Shown: positions 1 through 12,130, counted from the first letter of the stretch. The stretch: DNA of 64,000 nt from Eucommia ulmoides (GCA_016647705.1 CM028328.1:50329647-50393646), one strand, 5' to 3'. Notes: generated from the sequence alone by a model not told the origin. Translations and numbers: made by a program.

Positions 1-305
1 GCCGCGGCGATGGATCTCACCGCTATAATAGTGGATGTTCAGCAAGAAAAGCACCTCTCTGGATGGCGGTGGTCTGGACGCCACAGCGGTGGGATTTGTT
101 TTCAGAATCCTGCCTCCGTGCTTGTTTTTCCACCGTTCTACGACCGTTTTTGGTCCGAATTGATCGTTTGTGCTCCGATTTCATATATTTTCACCCATAA
201 ACCTATTTTAATACAAAAAGAATAAAAACATATTAAAACGTACTAAAACGTACTCGAAACTAACAATGTTTAGTTTGGAAATAGATAGGTAATTTAAACC
301 TATCA
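1..305 (-). repeat. LTR (partial) of a non-autonomous Ty3/gypsy-type element
   Basis: This is the 5' part of a long terminal repeat read on the minus strand, cut by the window edge. It closes with CCTATCA at 299-305, the complement of the TGATAGG start shared by every LTR of this family here. It is followed by the complement of a polypurine tract (AATACCCC). The same sequence recurs at 3846-4241 and 9925-10305. It carries GC-rich near-palindromes of the type CACCGCCGCGGCGGTG. A 71-codon open frame on the plus strand (10-225) lies inside the LTR and is not taken as a gene. Confidence 0.8.
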
Positions 306-2214
306 AATACCCCTAAATTCAGAATTTTGCTAGTCCTCGAGCAAAACACCCACTCCATACAAGAAAATATAAATACTAATTATGAAATTGATAACTAAAA
401 ATGAAAAAAACACTAAAAACAAAAATTGTGCAAGTTGTGATTATCATCTAGCAGCCAAACGATTTTCCCTCATCGGCCCCCAATCCTATCGAGTTCAAGT
501 ATAAATCACACCATGTGGTGTTCTAGAATTTCAACGTTCAAAAAATAGTAAGCGCCATTCTAGATCCTGTTTAAATGTGTGCATTTTAAAACTCAAATAT
601 ATAACTATCCATTGATTAGATGGGATTACCCCTTAATATAGTTCATGACTAAAACCTTTAAGATATAGGGAATCCATACACCTAACTCGGGATCTATTCT
701 TCATTAATGTACTCTCGGAGGTTCAAAAAGATCAATTGGGCTTGGATCGGTTTTGGGAAAAGGGCCAAGGGTAAATTTGAATAGAAAATGGGTTAACGTC
801 ATTAAATTAACGTTACCCAAGGCACATCGCCAGCACTCTCACACTTAAACCCCCATAGAAAAATTGTAAACAATCCCAAACAATCATTTTAAACTAACGT
901 ATTCACTTGTAAAAAAAAAACGTAATTTTTTTTTTCAAACACACCCCCAAACTCATTTGAATTTCTACAATTTAAGAAGTATGCAAAAAATGATTAAGTA
1001 ACACACCCCCAAACGTATTTGAATTTCTACAGTTTTAGGAGTATGCAAAAATGATTAAGAAAATGATAAGTGAATACAGTAATACCGAACCAATCCGAAG
1101 TTCGTCCTAAATTCAAACGCTCATATTAAGTAGCATATATGAATGCTAACTTGATTAACTCAAATGTGCCTTTAATTCGGCGATATAGGTTTGGACAAAA
1201 ATCAGTTGCCCAGGGAATTTGTTCATATGTTCATAATTGAATTGGTATTTAGGCTTCAATAGGGTAACGAGGGATAATGATATTGCATGGTAGGCTTCAA
1301 AAGGCTCAAGCAATCAAATGAATGCCTAAATCATATCTCCTAAACAACCTCGCCTAGGATTACACCTTGAATTTCACCCAAATCAAGTTCTAGAATCCAT
1401 ATTGTCATGAAATTGAGTGAAGGATAATCGGTTTCAAATCAATTAGATAGTGCTATATTGAGTTTACGTGCTCGTGTATTTAGGATCTACAATAACTTTT
1501 ACTAAGATGATATGTTAAGCACACAGAACACACATGAATGATCTTTATGCTCGACCTCAATAAACAATCAAGGGACAAACTCATCATCGGGTAAAAACCC
1601 TGATGACGTCAAAACATAGCACAAAACAACAACTAAACTAAACAACTAATCCTAAACAAGCATGCATACGATAAAAACAGTAAAACTCAACTAATAACAT
1701 AAACACATACTAAAAACATACTACACATCACCACCAACTTAACACATTCATTGCCCAAAATAACCCGTCAGCGATCCCAATGATAGTATATAGCATGATA
1801 TTGAAGATGGGAGTTTAGAACACATACCTAGGAGGCGAGAGGATCTCGCCTCCGTTTCAAGTCGACGGAAAAGGATTTAAATTATTCTTGCCTTGAGTTG
1901 TCTCCTAAGAAGCACGTGGCTTAATGTCCTTGGCCCAACACATGCCCTCATGACTGGCGAGATGTTACAATGAAATAAACGCAAGTGTACTTGTCGATCT
2001 AACATCTTCAAGCACCCTGCAGGGAAACAAAAACTAAAGTACAAAGAAAAATTATAAACACTAAAAAATGCCTAAATTAAAATCAAGTTATTTACTCACA
2101 ATATCAATAATAACCCAATCAACCCAATCCCTGACAACGTCATCAAAAACTTGGTGACGATTACCGAAAACTGAATTTGACAACAACCAATCCCCGGCAA
2201 CGGCGCCAAAAACT
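306..2214 (-). mobile_element. Non-coding internal region of LARD-like gypsy element, copy 1
   Basis: This is about 1.9 kb between a polypurine tract at 306-325 and a primer binding site at 2191-2208, both read on the minus strand. No gag or pol similarity can be seen, so the element was presumably mobilised by enzymes from elsewhere. The copy at 4242-6098 follows the same order of blocks: a cytosine-rich post-PPT stretch, a GGGTAACGAGGGATAA block, a CCTCGCCTAGGATT block, and a TCTCGCCTCCG block. Fossil, apparently old. The family is probably an Athila-like or related tRNA-Asp-primed gypsy lineage; this is inferred from the primer site and LTR layout only. Confidence 0.7.
2191..2208 (-). other. 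Primer binding site complementary to tRNA-Asp
   Basis: The plus strand reads TCCCCGGCAACGGCGCCA, which is the 3' end of plant tRNA-Asp including CCA. On the minus strand it is therefore the primer site directly downstream of the LTR. Slightly diverged versions lie at 2651-2667, 6075-6092 and 26891-26908. Plant Athila-type and related gypsy elements are known to use this primer. Confidence 0.85.
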
Positions 2215-3035
2215 TGTATGGCGAGCGTTTGTTACATGCTCGCGTATTGACTACTTGCAAGTGTACGAGGTCAAAGTTTTAGTATAATGTGATCTTGAAG
2301 ATCGGGTATCATATCCACAGGGATTGGTTGTCGTTATTATCGAGTACCATAATGGTCATGATCTAACTTTATCTAGGCTAAAAATAAATGTATTTAATTA
2401 ATTAATACTAATATTAATATAACCTAAATTATCTCTACTAACATAATGAGATGTTTTAGGGGAAAGAATTGTCTAGGGATTAACTCGGTTTACAAATACG
2501 TGTTCGATCTCGATTGACTTACGTTTACGGTGTTCGACCTATTTGACAATCTCAGTTCATAAACTCCCCTATATAATAGGGTAGGCTTAAAAAGGATCAA
2601 GCAATAAACTAGGTGGCGATTGCCGGAAACTACATATGACAAACAACCAATCCCCGGCAACAGCGCAAAAAACTTGTACGACGAGCATTTGTTACGCGCT
2701 CGGGTATTGGCTACTTGAAAGTGTACAAAGTTAAAGTTTTAGTATAATATGATCTTGAAAAATCGGGTATCGTATCCACAGGGATTAGTTGTCGTTATTA
2801 TCGAGTACTGTGTTTATCATGACCTAACTTTATCTAGGCTAAAAACAAATGTATTTAATTAATTAATACTAATACTAATATAACCTAAATTAACTATACT
2901 AATATAATGATATGTTTTAGGGGAAAGAATTTCTAGGGATTAACTCAGTTTATAAATAAGTGTTCGATCTCGATTTACCTACGTTTACGGTATTCGACCT
3001 ATTTCATAATCTCAATTCGTAAACTTCCCCGTCAT
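2215..3035 (-). repeat. Partial duplication of LTR end plus primer site
   Basis: The first 365 or so bases of the LTR (2215-2580) are repeated at about 2675-3035. Between them lie a scrap of internal sequence (about 2580-2612) and a second primer-site-like sequence (2651-2667). The order is LTR end, internal scrap, primer site, LTR end. This looks like a rearrangement during reverse transcription or a later recombination between related copies. Confidence 0.7.
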
Positions 3036-4241
3036 CTCTCTCGAGTGTAAGACGAGGGATATAACACGACTTCGTGTCAACGAAGAAGTGTCCCTCAACG
3101 TCTTAACGACCCTAGGTTATATGTGTCTCGCCCCAACGTCATCGATTGGCGCACAATCCAACTCCCGACCGAGTTATTGGATTGTCGCGTTGTGTTTACC
3201 CTATCGCCAATCTTAGTTCTAAAACTCCACCGTCACCTCTCCCGAGTGTAAGACGGAGGAATACATGACTTTGAGTCAACGAATAAGTCCCCCTCAACGT
3301 CATAACAACCCTAAGTCACGTGAGTCTTGCCCCAATGTCATCGATTGGCGTTATGTTTACTTTAATCTGAATCTGGGGTTACCTCTCCTGAGTGTTAAAC
3401 CCCAAATTCTCGATATATCTATCTAAGAATAATAAATATGACAATATGATAAACACAATCAAACTTAGAAGAACAAATATAAACGCAACACCGAAATCAT
3501 TTGAAACACATATTTATAAATATATTGTTAATCCCTATACAATCTATGTTTAACTAACGGCCATAACTGTATTTACAATAAAGCACGAGCTAAACATGCT
3601 CACAAAATCCTAAGTTAAAGAAATAAGGAAAGAAATCGAAGAACTTAGCCTCGTCTGAAGTTTAGCTGCCAAGAACATTCAACGATTGCTTCGCCGTCTT
3701 CCTATCCCTCGGGATATGAGCTCTCCTTCTAAAACTCCTCCATCCATCCTTAGATATGTTCTAAGGGTGGTAGCATGAAAGAGAGATCGGAAATGAGGGG
3801 GGAGGAGAGATTAAATAGGAAAAATATCTAAAAAATATCCAAAAAAATATCTTAAGTCTGTGTAGAGGTCACCGCCACGGCGGTGAGTAAGTCGGTTAGT
3901 TGATCGCATAGGCGGTGAAGACAACAGTGGACTTGGTTGACATCCTACATTTTCACTGCTGCGGTAGTGTACGTTTAGCAAGATAAGTCATTCTCTGCAT
4001 TTTCACCGCCGCGGCGGTGGGCTTCTTTTAGAATATTGTCGCCTTACTCGTTTTTCACCGTTCTTCGACCATTCTTGGTTCGAACTCATCATTTTCGCTC
4101 CAGTTTCCTATCTTTTTGCCCCATACACTTGTTTTTTTCAAAAAGAATAAAAACTAATTAAAACATAATAAAAACGCTATAAACAATACTCCAAAACTAA
4201 CAAAAACAGTTTAGAAATATATAGGTAGATCACACCTATTA
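2215..4241 (-). repeat. LTR shared by two adjacent LARD-like units
   Basis: It runs from TG at 2215-2216, just outside the primer site, to the degenerate terminus CCTATTA at 4235-4241. It is the 5' LTR of the copy to its left and the 3' LTR of the copy to its right. Four GC-rich near-palindromes occur at about 3866-4019, including a perfect CACCGCCGCGGCGGTG at 4004-4019. The left part contains a partial duplication described separately. Confidence 0.75.
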
Positions 4242-6098
4242 AATACCCCCAAACTTAGAATTTTTCTAGTCTTCGAGCAAAACACACACACGAAAATGAA
4301 AAACACAACTAAAGGAAATAACAAACATCCTAAAAACAATCTAAACATAATGATATGCGAGTTTTACATTATTCTAACGACCAAGTCATGTTTTCCCTCA
4401 ACAACCGCCAGTTATATCGAGTTTAGGCGGTAAAACACATCATGTGGTAATCTAGAATTTTGACATGCAATAATGGTAAACGCTATTCTAGATCCTATAA
4501 ACGTGTTAGTGCGAGACTCAATAATATAACTATCCAACGACCGGAATGGATTATCCACCAACGAAATTCATGACTTAGACCATATAGGACTAGGATTTCC
4601 ATATGCCTGATTGGGGTCCACTTTCCACTAATGTAGGTTGAGTAGTTTATAATAATCAGAAGGACTTGGATCGGTTTTGGAATATTTGGCCAAGGGTAAT
4701 TTGGAATAGAAAACAGGTTAATGTTGTTAACTTAACGTTACCCAAGGCTCAACACTTAGCACATTCACTCTCAAACCCCCATAGATAAATTAGAAACAAT
4801 TCTAAACAAGAATTTTAGACCAACGTACTCACTTGTCAAAAGAAACGTAAATTAAATTTATTTATTTTTTTTATACAACCACACCCCAAACTTATTCAAT
4901 TAGTATGATTTCACAGGTGTGGTTAAAGCGAAAGAAAAACAACAAGTGAGTACTCGAATACCAAACCAATCCAAAGTTTGCCCTAAACCCAACTACTCAC
5001 ATCAAGAAGCATTTGCAACTGCTAACTTGATTCATTTAAATGTGTCTTTAATTCAACGATACAGGTTCGGAAAAAGATCAACTGGCCAGGGTATTTGTTC
5101 AGGTGTTCAGAATTGAATTAGTATTAAGGCTTCGACAGGGTAATGAGGGATAAACATATATCATAGTAGGCTTAAAAAAAACTCAAGCGACAAAAATAAT
5201 GCCTAAATCACGTCTCCTGAACTACCTCGCCTAGGATTTTGCCTCAAGCTTCCCTTCAATCAGGTTCTAGAATCCTTAAATTGTCATGAGTTTGGCTAAT
5301 CAATAATCGTCCTCAAATCAATTGAATAACTATACATTGAGTCTATGTGCTCGTGCAAATTAGGATCTACAATAATTTTTATAAAAACGCATTGTCAAGT
5401 ACACAGAACACTCATGCATGGGCATTACCCTTAACCTTGAAAACAACCAGGGGGTAATATCATCATCGGGTAACGGCCCAAATGAACGCAAAACTCTGCA
5501 TACACGCAACAATAACAAATAAACACAAACTGACCTAAACAAACATGCAATATGGTAAAACAGTAAAATATTCAACACACTATACTACACATCACTTTCG
5601 AACTTAAAACGGATAGTGTTCTCAGCGGTCCCAATCATCAATCTCAACATATAAAATTAAAGTATGCTGATGAAAAGGGTTTAGAACACATACCTGGGAG
5701 GTGAGAGAATCTCGCCTCCGAATAAATTTGACTGTGACGAATTTAATTTATTTTTTACCTTGGGTTGCCTCTCAAGAAGCGCGTGATTTAATGTCCTCAG
5801 CCCAACATAAACCCTCAAGCTTGGCCGAATATTGCTCTAGATGGCTCGATCTTTCAATGACATGCCTCATTGGCTTATGTGCGTGGTGCCAAGCACTATA
5901 AACGGCTCGGAATCCCATTGAAAGGAATGCTTCAATACCTGTCGATCTAACATCGGCAAGTACCCTGTATAAGAAACAAAAACAAAACTACAAACAATAA
6001 TTATACACAAAAGAAATGCCTAAAGTAAAATCGGGTCATTTACTCACAATATCAATAATAAACGACAAACACAATCCCCGATAACGGCACCAAAAACT
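4242..6098 (-). mobile_element. Non-coding internal region of LARD-like gypsy element, copy 2
   Basis: It lies between the LTR at 2215-4241 and the LTR starting at 6099. The polypurine tract complement is at 4242-4256, and a diverged tRNA-Asp-type primer site is at 6075-6092. Open frames at 4919-5116, 5360-5578 and 5701-5901 match nothing recognisable, lie on both strands and are not conserved in copy 1, so no gene is called. Fossil; block order matches copy 1. Confidence 0.7.
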
Positions 6099-7273
6099 TG
6101 GTAGCCGCAATTTAAGCGTCGCCACTTTCACCGCAAGCGCACAGGGTCAAGTTATAGTATATGGACCTTTCGATCGAAAATCGTATCCACAGGGATTGGT
6201 TGAGATTACTATCGACTATCACGATTATCATAACCTAATTTTATTTAGGCGCTTAAAAATTAATTTAATTTATACTAATACTAAACTAAAATACTAATTT
6301 AATTAACTATACTATAAATACTAATTTGAGATTGTTTAGGGGAGTAGATTGCCTAGGGATTAACTTTATTTACTTAAATGCGTTTGATTTTATTTTAGCT
6401 TACGTTAACAACGTTCCGCGTATTCGACAATCTCAGTTTGTAAACTACTCCGCCACCTCTCCCGAGTGTAAGATGGGGGAATACGCGACTTCGAGTCAAT
6501 GAAGAAGTGTCCCTCAACATCTTGACAACCCTAGGTCACTTGAGTCTCACCCCAACGACATTGATTACACGCAAAATCTTAGTTCGTAAACTCCCCCGCT
6601 ATATCTCCCGAGTGTAAGACGAGGGAATACACGACTTCGTGTTAACGAAAAAGTCTCCATCAACGTCTTAACAACACTAGGTCATGTGTGTCTTGCCTTA
6701 ACGTCATTGATTTCACACATTGTGTTTACCCTAGTTCAAATCCGGGGTTACCTCCCTAGAGTGTCAAACCCCGTATTCTCAATATATCTAAATTAGTATA
6801 TAATCATTAAAATATGGAACCACAATCGAAATTATAAGGAACAACTATAAACGAAATACAAATTTAACCAAAACTACATTTTTATAAATAATATGTTAAT
6901 CCCCAAAATAATTCATGTTTAACTCATGGTCATAACCAATTATATATTAAAATCGAGCTAAACATGCTCAACATCCTACCAAAGTAAAGAAAATAAAGAG
7001 AGAACCGGGAGAACCGGAAGAACTTAGCCATAATCTGAAGATTCAGAGCTAAAACCGTCCAATGATCGCTTCTCCTTTATTGCAACGCGTTCTTCTCTTT
7101 CTGAATTGGTTGAGCACACCCTGAAACACTCTCAAAATCATAAGAACCCTAAGAGGTCTCCTATGGCCGAGTGAAGAAAGAGGAGAGGAAAAGAGAGATG
7201 ATTAAATAAGCAAAATATCCTAAAAAAATGTCTTTTCTGGTGTAGAGGTTACCGCTACGGCGGTGAGGTATGT

Positions 7274-9919
7274 TGTCACACCCCGTCCTGGGCACCCGTC
7301 ATGTAGGGCTGGCGTGACGTAGACATGAAACTGCCCAACTGACAAGCCAACCCCAATGACGTCATTAACAAAATTGTAAATCTATACAACACATATAATA
7401 GTCCCATCTGATAGGGATACACAGTCCTGAATATAAATACAATCAAACAAATTCCCTGAACCCCACTTAGATTTCATTTCCGATATCTCGTCTCCAAAAT
7501 TTTTCTTAAACTCCTTTGGGTGACTCGCATAACTCTATCTAGCGCTAGTTGGGGACCGATCGACTCCTAGCTATTTTATCTGCGAGTGTACTACCTTCTT
7601 AGTAAAAATATTTTTAAAATAATAATTCATTCTACAACATCTAAATGGATCAAGCGTGAATATAGAAACAACACATAACTAGTAAAATTCTCCATAATAT
7701 AAGCAGTGAGAATAAAGCAATAAATATAAGTTTCATTCCAACCCATCTAGTAAAATAATACCAATCACCATAGTAAAATAATAAATCACCCAATATAAGT
7801 AAAACATCCCATCTCAAACACACATCTCAAACCACCACTCCACCACAACACACACTGGCTAGCCATAGTGATCGTTTTAACCTCACGATCGGGAGTTTGC
7901 AACGGTACCATACCATCCGTAGGATATGCCTTCCTACAAACACACATCACTCCGCCGAAGCGGATAATCACTGCACAGTATAAACGTCTAACATCACTCT
8001 GCCGAAGCAGATAAACATCACTCCGCCGAAGCGGATCACATCACTCTGCCAAAACAAATAAATACTATGGCATCGACCAATCAATAACGTCATCATCAAA
8101 TCACAACTCAATAAATATTGACTACTCAACATCGTCAAATCACCATGTCTATCTCTTTTCCTCAAAACCAACTTTTAAATCTAAAAATTAGATTTCACAC
8201 TTTCTTTTAAAGAAAACGTCTGATTTTATCAAAACCACTTTTTCACCTTTGGTTTTTAGAAAACCAGGCATTTTTAGAAAAATAGATGTTTTCTATTCTC
8301 TTTTAAAAACATCGTTTGATTTTACCAAATCCAACAAAAAATCATTTTCAACTTCATTTCGAAATCCACCGAAATTTTCCGAAAATTCAGTTTACCAACT
8401 CACCCAAATCCTGCTTGATCCATATCATTTATAAATTCATACAGTTTAAGTAAACACGTATTTCGTCATATATATACATAAAAAAATTGTTTAGCAAAAA
8501 GACAGTACACTCACCTTGTTAACTGCTCTCTAAAACCTTCACTGACCACACTCTATCGAGACACCGATACCTGCGAGCCTAATAGTGACAGAGCCTAAAT
8601 TAATTTCTTATCTAAAACATCCGAATCATGCAATGCAGACCCTATATTTCGAATCGTTACTATTTTATGTACCACGTAATTAAAATTAATTAACCGTTAC
8701 GAAATTATTACGATTTTAGGAATTGTAACGCTAAATGAAAATTAATAAACGATTGAAATTTTACATGTTCCGAATCATCCATCGGCCATGAGATGAATTT
8801 TGGATTTTTGTTGGGGCTGTTTGTATATATTTATTTATTTATCCCTTTTTCTTTTGTTCTTCCTTTTTCCTTTTTTTTTTTCTATTTCCTTTTTCTGTTT
8901 GAGTTTCTTGTTCCGCAGATTGGGTTCTCGCCGGCATGCTCACGCCGATCAACAGCCTGCAACTTCACGCCCACACCGCAGCGGCTGACCGACGATACAC
9001 ACACACACACACACACACACTCTTATCGAACGACGGCGACGAATCACGCACCACCAGAGCGAACGACCACACCACCGCCGTCGACGTACACGCATACACC
9101 GAAACCCACCAGCCGACGACATTTTCTCTCTCACTAGTTCTCACTCACTGCCGGCCAAACGATCAACGGCGACACACACACACCAGAAACACGCACACCC
9201 ACAACTGAAACACAGACCCACAACTAAACCCACAAATACCCACGGACGACGTCCTACCGCCGGCAACCGCAACTGATCACGCACACACATACAGCAACGA
9301 CGACAACAGCCGGACGACGGAACAGCCCACTCGCACACGAAAGATCAAAAACATCCACCCGCACAGCCGACAAACCACCCAGCGATGATCACCCTCCGCC
9401 GGCCGACGTCACCACCGTCGATCCTCTCTCCCTCTCTTTCTCTAGATTTTTTTCTCTCATTTTCAGAATTGATTCGAGATCCTTGATCATGAGATTCTTG
9501 ATCCTTACACATGCATGATTTTAGTGGGTTGATTTAATCCGAGCGTGCCACGTCGCTGCTCTCTCTAATTCTTTGTCGGCCAGTTGCTCTTCCGATCGCC
9601 TGTTTATATATATGTATATATATAAAATAAATTTTTTTAATTAATTACTCTGTCCTCCCCCAACTTCCTTTAAACTTTGATTTTAATGCATTTCAACTTT
9701 TAAAAGTTTCTAAGATTTTCAATTTCACTCCCTGTGAGTTTCATTTAAAAGTTAAATGTCAATTTACCTCCCTAAGTTGGGATTTACTGTTTCTATATTT
9801 TCAATTTGACCCCTAGACTTTTTATTTGAATTTTTAATTGTCCTAAATTCACCCAGAATTTTCACAATTACTCTAAAATACAACTGAAATGACGTATATG
9901 CTACGATTGAGGTCTTACA
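7274..9919. mobile_element. Solo LTR of a gypsy-type (chromovirus-like) element
   Basis: It starts TGTCACACCCCG, ends GGTCTTACA, and is flanked by the perfect 5-bp duplication TATGT (7269-7273 and 9920-9924). No internal domain or second LTR is present, so at 2646 bp it reads as a solo LTR. The TGTCACACCC start and a short tandem motif around CCGAAGCGGAT (about 7950-8050) resemble long chromovirus (Tekay/Del-like) LTRs; that lineage is an inference. A CA repeat lies at 8998-9020. Low-complexity open frames at 8793-9338 come from the CA-rich composition and are not genes. Confidence 0.75.
8998..9020. repeat. (CA)n microsatellite
   Basis: A short run of about eleven CA units inside the solo LTR; CA-rich sequence continues interruptedly to about 9300. 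Confidence 0.9.
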
Positions 9920-10305
9920 TATGTCGGTTTGATAGTCACGTAGGCGGTGGAGAAGGTAGTGGATTCGGTGACTTCTCTATATTTTCACCGCCGCAACGGT
10001 AGATCTCACTGCTGCGGTGGTAGATGTTCAGCAAGAAAAACACCTCTCTGCATTTTCACCGCCGCGACGGTTGTCTGGACGCCACGGCGGTGGGTTTCTT
10101 TTTAGAATCTTGCCTCCATGCTTGTTTTTCCATCGTTCTCCGATATGTTTTGGTCCGAATTGATCATTTGCGTTCCGATTTCATACATTTTCACCCATAC
10201 ACCTGTTTTAATACAAAAAGAATAAAAACATATTAAAATGTACTAAACGTACTCGAAAACTAACAATGTTCGGTTGGGAAATAGATAGGTAATTTACACC
10301 TATCA

Positions 10306-10524
10306 GGCGTCAAACTGGTGTGTGCTCTTGGTAGAATACCTGGTTGGTTCTTTTTTCACTCGTTTCTTCACCGTCATCCTACTAACAGGCCTGATTTGCA
10401 TCCGTTTTTGCCCAAAATACCTTATCTGCATAAAAATGAATAAAAATGATTGAAAATACTAATAGAACACTCGAAAACTACCAAATTTGGATTTAAAATA
10501 TATTGATAAAATCAATCTATCAAG
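10306..10524 (-). repeat. LTR end fragment of a related gypsy-type element
   Basis: It closes with AATCTATCA and contains the block ACACTCGAAAACTACCAAAT, found in the U3 ends of the LTR family at 21035-22441. It appears to be a truncated relative lying between the LARD chain and the Tat fossil. No start of this LTR is visible. Confidence 0.5.
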
Positions 10525-10603
10525 CGGCCCACTTACGTGCCATCTCTCAACTCCAAGAACTTAGGGACTAGTTGAAGTAATCATAGAGGGAGGCTCGTGA
10601 GTT

Positions 10604-10774
10604 GTCAGCCACCTGCATTGTAATAAGGAGTATACTAACGTGATGAAGGAGAAGCGGGATAAGCTTCGCGAGAAGAATGAGGAGAAGAAGGCCAAGATCC
10701 GAGAGTTAGTCTGTAAGATGAACCGGCATGAAGAGCATGAGTTCTTCCACTCTAACTTGGACCTGAAGGTTTAA
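10604..10774 (+). other. Short antisense open frame in the Tat 3' region
   Basis: A lysine- and glutamate-rich stretch on the plus strand (KEKRDKLREKNEEKKAKIRE) ends at a stop at 10772-10774 and looks like a coiled coil. It is antisense to the Tat fossil. Antisense frames downstream of pol are known in Tat-clade elements such as Grande and Retand. No start codon context is evident, and it may be only a remnant. No function is proposed. Confidence 0.4.
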
Positions 10775-11439
10775 GTCCCCTTCCTTCTCTTGGGTTAGAT
10801 TGATGTCACCCATTCAGCCCTGGTTTCATAGAAGAAGTTTTAGACTTCTCTTTTTCTTTTTCTTTTTTGAAATGAACAGTTTTTTGTTCTTTAGTCTTTT
10901 TGTTTGTATGACGAGCAATCTTTTGTTCTTTTTTTTTTTTTATTTTTTTTTTTTTAACGATGTACCCTCTTTTTTGTTAATATAAAAATATGGGTTTCGA
11001 TATTTGTGTTGCCGCTGTGTTGTTCTTTGTTCCCCTTCTGCCTGCCCTCCTTCATAACTTGGTTAGTATACAAAGCTAATTATGAACCAACTTAGGCTTT
11101 TGTCTAGAATAAATAAGACATTTGAACACGTACTTAATCACAATAAGCAAGGAAACTAAAAAGTTAAATAAGATTTTACCATCACAGGAATCCTTCCAAT
11201 GAGAAATTTTTTTTGCATCTTGTTCTATAACATCTTTCTCAAGATACTGTTTTTTTTAATTTTTTAGTCTTGAACTTATCACTTCTTATCATGGAGTTAG
11301 CGTAGACTTGAACAAGTGTTCCGGACTTTAATCCTGACTGAATAAGTAATGTTTTGAAGACAATAAGTTCATATTTGATGGAGTCATTGTAGGAGTTTAT
11401 TTGGTGACTAATAAGCTAATAATGTGCATACTTAGTTCT

Positions 11440-12130
11440 GAACACTAAATGTTTCATTTGGTGAACTGATTTGCTCTGCTTTGTGAGTGAGTTGATCTAT
11501 TACGTTGAGTGAGCTGATCTGCTTTGCTTTGTGAGTGAGTTGATCTGCTATGCTCTATGAGTGAGTTGATCTGCTTTGTTCTGTGAGCTGATCTGCTCTG
11601 CTCTGCTCTATGAGTGAGCGGATCTACTCTGCACTATACTCAGTTTAGCATACTAAATGCTTTACAAGTGAGATGATCTACTCTGCTCATTTTTTAATGA
11701 GTGAGCTGGTCTGCTCTATTCTTGTCTAAGCTAATTTGCTCAATTCGTTTATACTTAATACATAAGGTGATTTGCTCTGCTCATTTCCGAATGAGTGAGT
11801 TGATCTATTTTACTCATGTCTGAGCTAACTTGCCCAGTTTATTTATATTTAGTGAATGAGCTGATCTGTTTTTCTCACTTTGGATTCACACTTAGTTTCT
11901 TCATACTAAATGTTTTATGATTGAGCTGATTTGTTCTGCTCATTTTTGAATGAATGAGCTGATTTGCTCTGCTCTTGTCTAAGCTAATCTGCTCATTTAA
12001 CTTACATTAAGTTGTAATACTAAATGTTTCTTGCCTGGGTTTATTGGCTCAGTTAATTTTCACTTGATTTCAATACCAAATGCTTTTATACACTTAGTTT
12101 TTGTATACTAAATATTTTGTACACTTAGTT
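11440..12130. repeat. Minisatellite array in the Tat 3' region
   Basis: Degenerate tandem units are built around GAGTGAGCTGATCTGCTCTG (about 22-50 bp spacing), interleaved with a longer unit carrying ACTTAGTTT and ACTAAATGTTT. The array lies between the antisense frame and the integrase end. Such arrays are known from the hypervariable 3' untranslated regions of plant Tat/Ogre-type elements. Confidence 0.75.

Larger units (their letters stand above)
6099..10305 (-). repeat. LTR of LARD-like element, split by a solo LTR
   Basis: The LTR begins with TG at 6099-6100 beside the primer site and ends CCTATCA at 10299-10305. It is interrupted at 7269-7273 and resumes at 9920-9924 with the same five bases (TATGT). 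Its two pieces together resemble the LTR at 2215-4241. The tail 9925-10305 is close to the sequence at the start of the window (1-305). Confidence 0.75.

Noticed and set aside
2191-2208. tRNA-Asp gene fragment
   Set aside because: Only the 18-base 3' end is present, without the rest of the cloverleaf. It lies exactly at LTR edges in four places, so it is a primer binding site.
8793-9338. Open frames in the CA-rich part of the solo LTR
   Set aside because: Overlapping frames on both strands with low-complexity His/Thr or Cys/Val composition, produced by the CA repeat.
10800-10985. 61-codon Phe-rich frame
   Set aside because: Encoded by poly-T tracts; no family resemblance.
11470-11990. CRISPR-like array
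   Set aside because: Unit length and spacers vary, repeats are degenerate, the context is a plant retroelement, and no cas genes are present.
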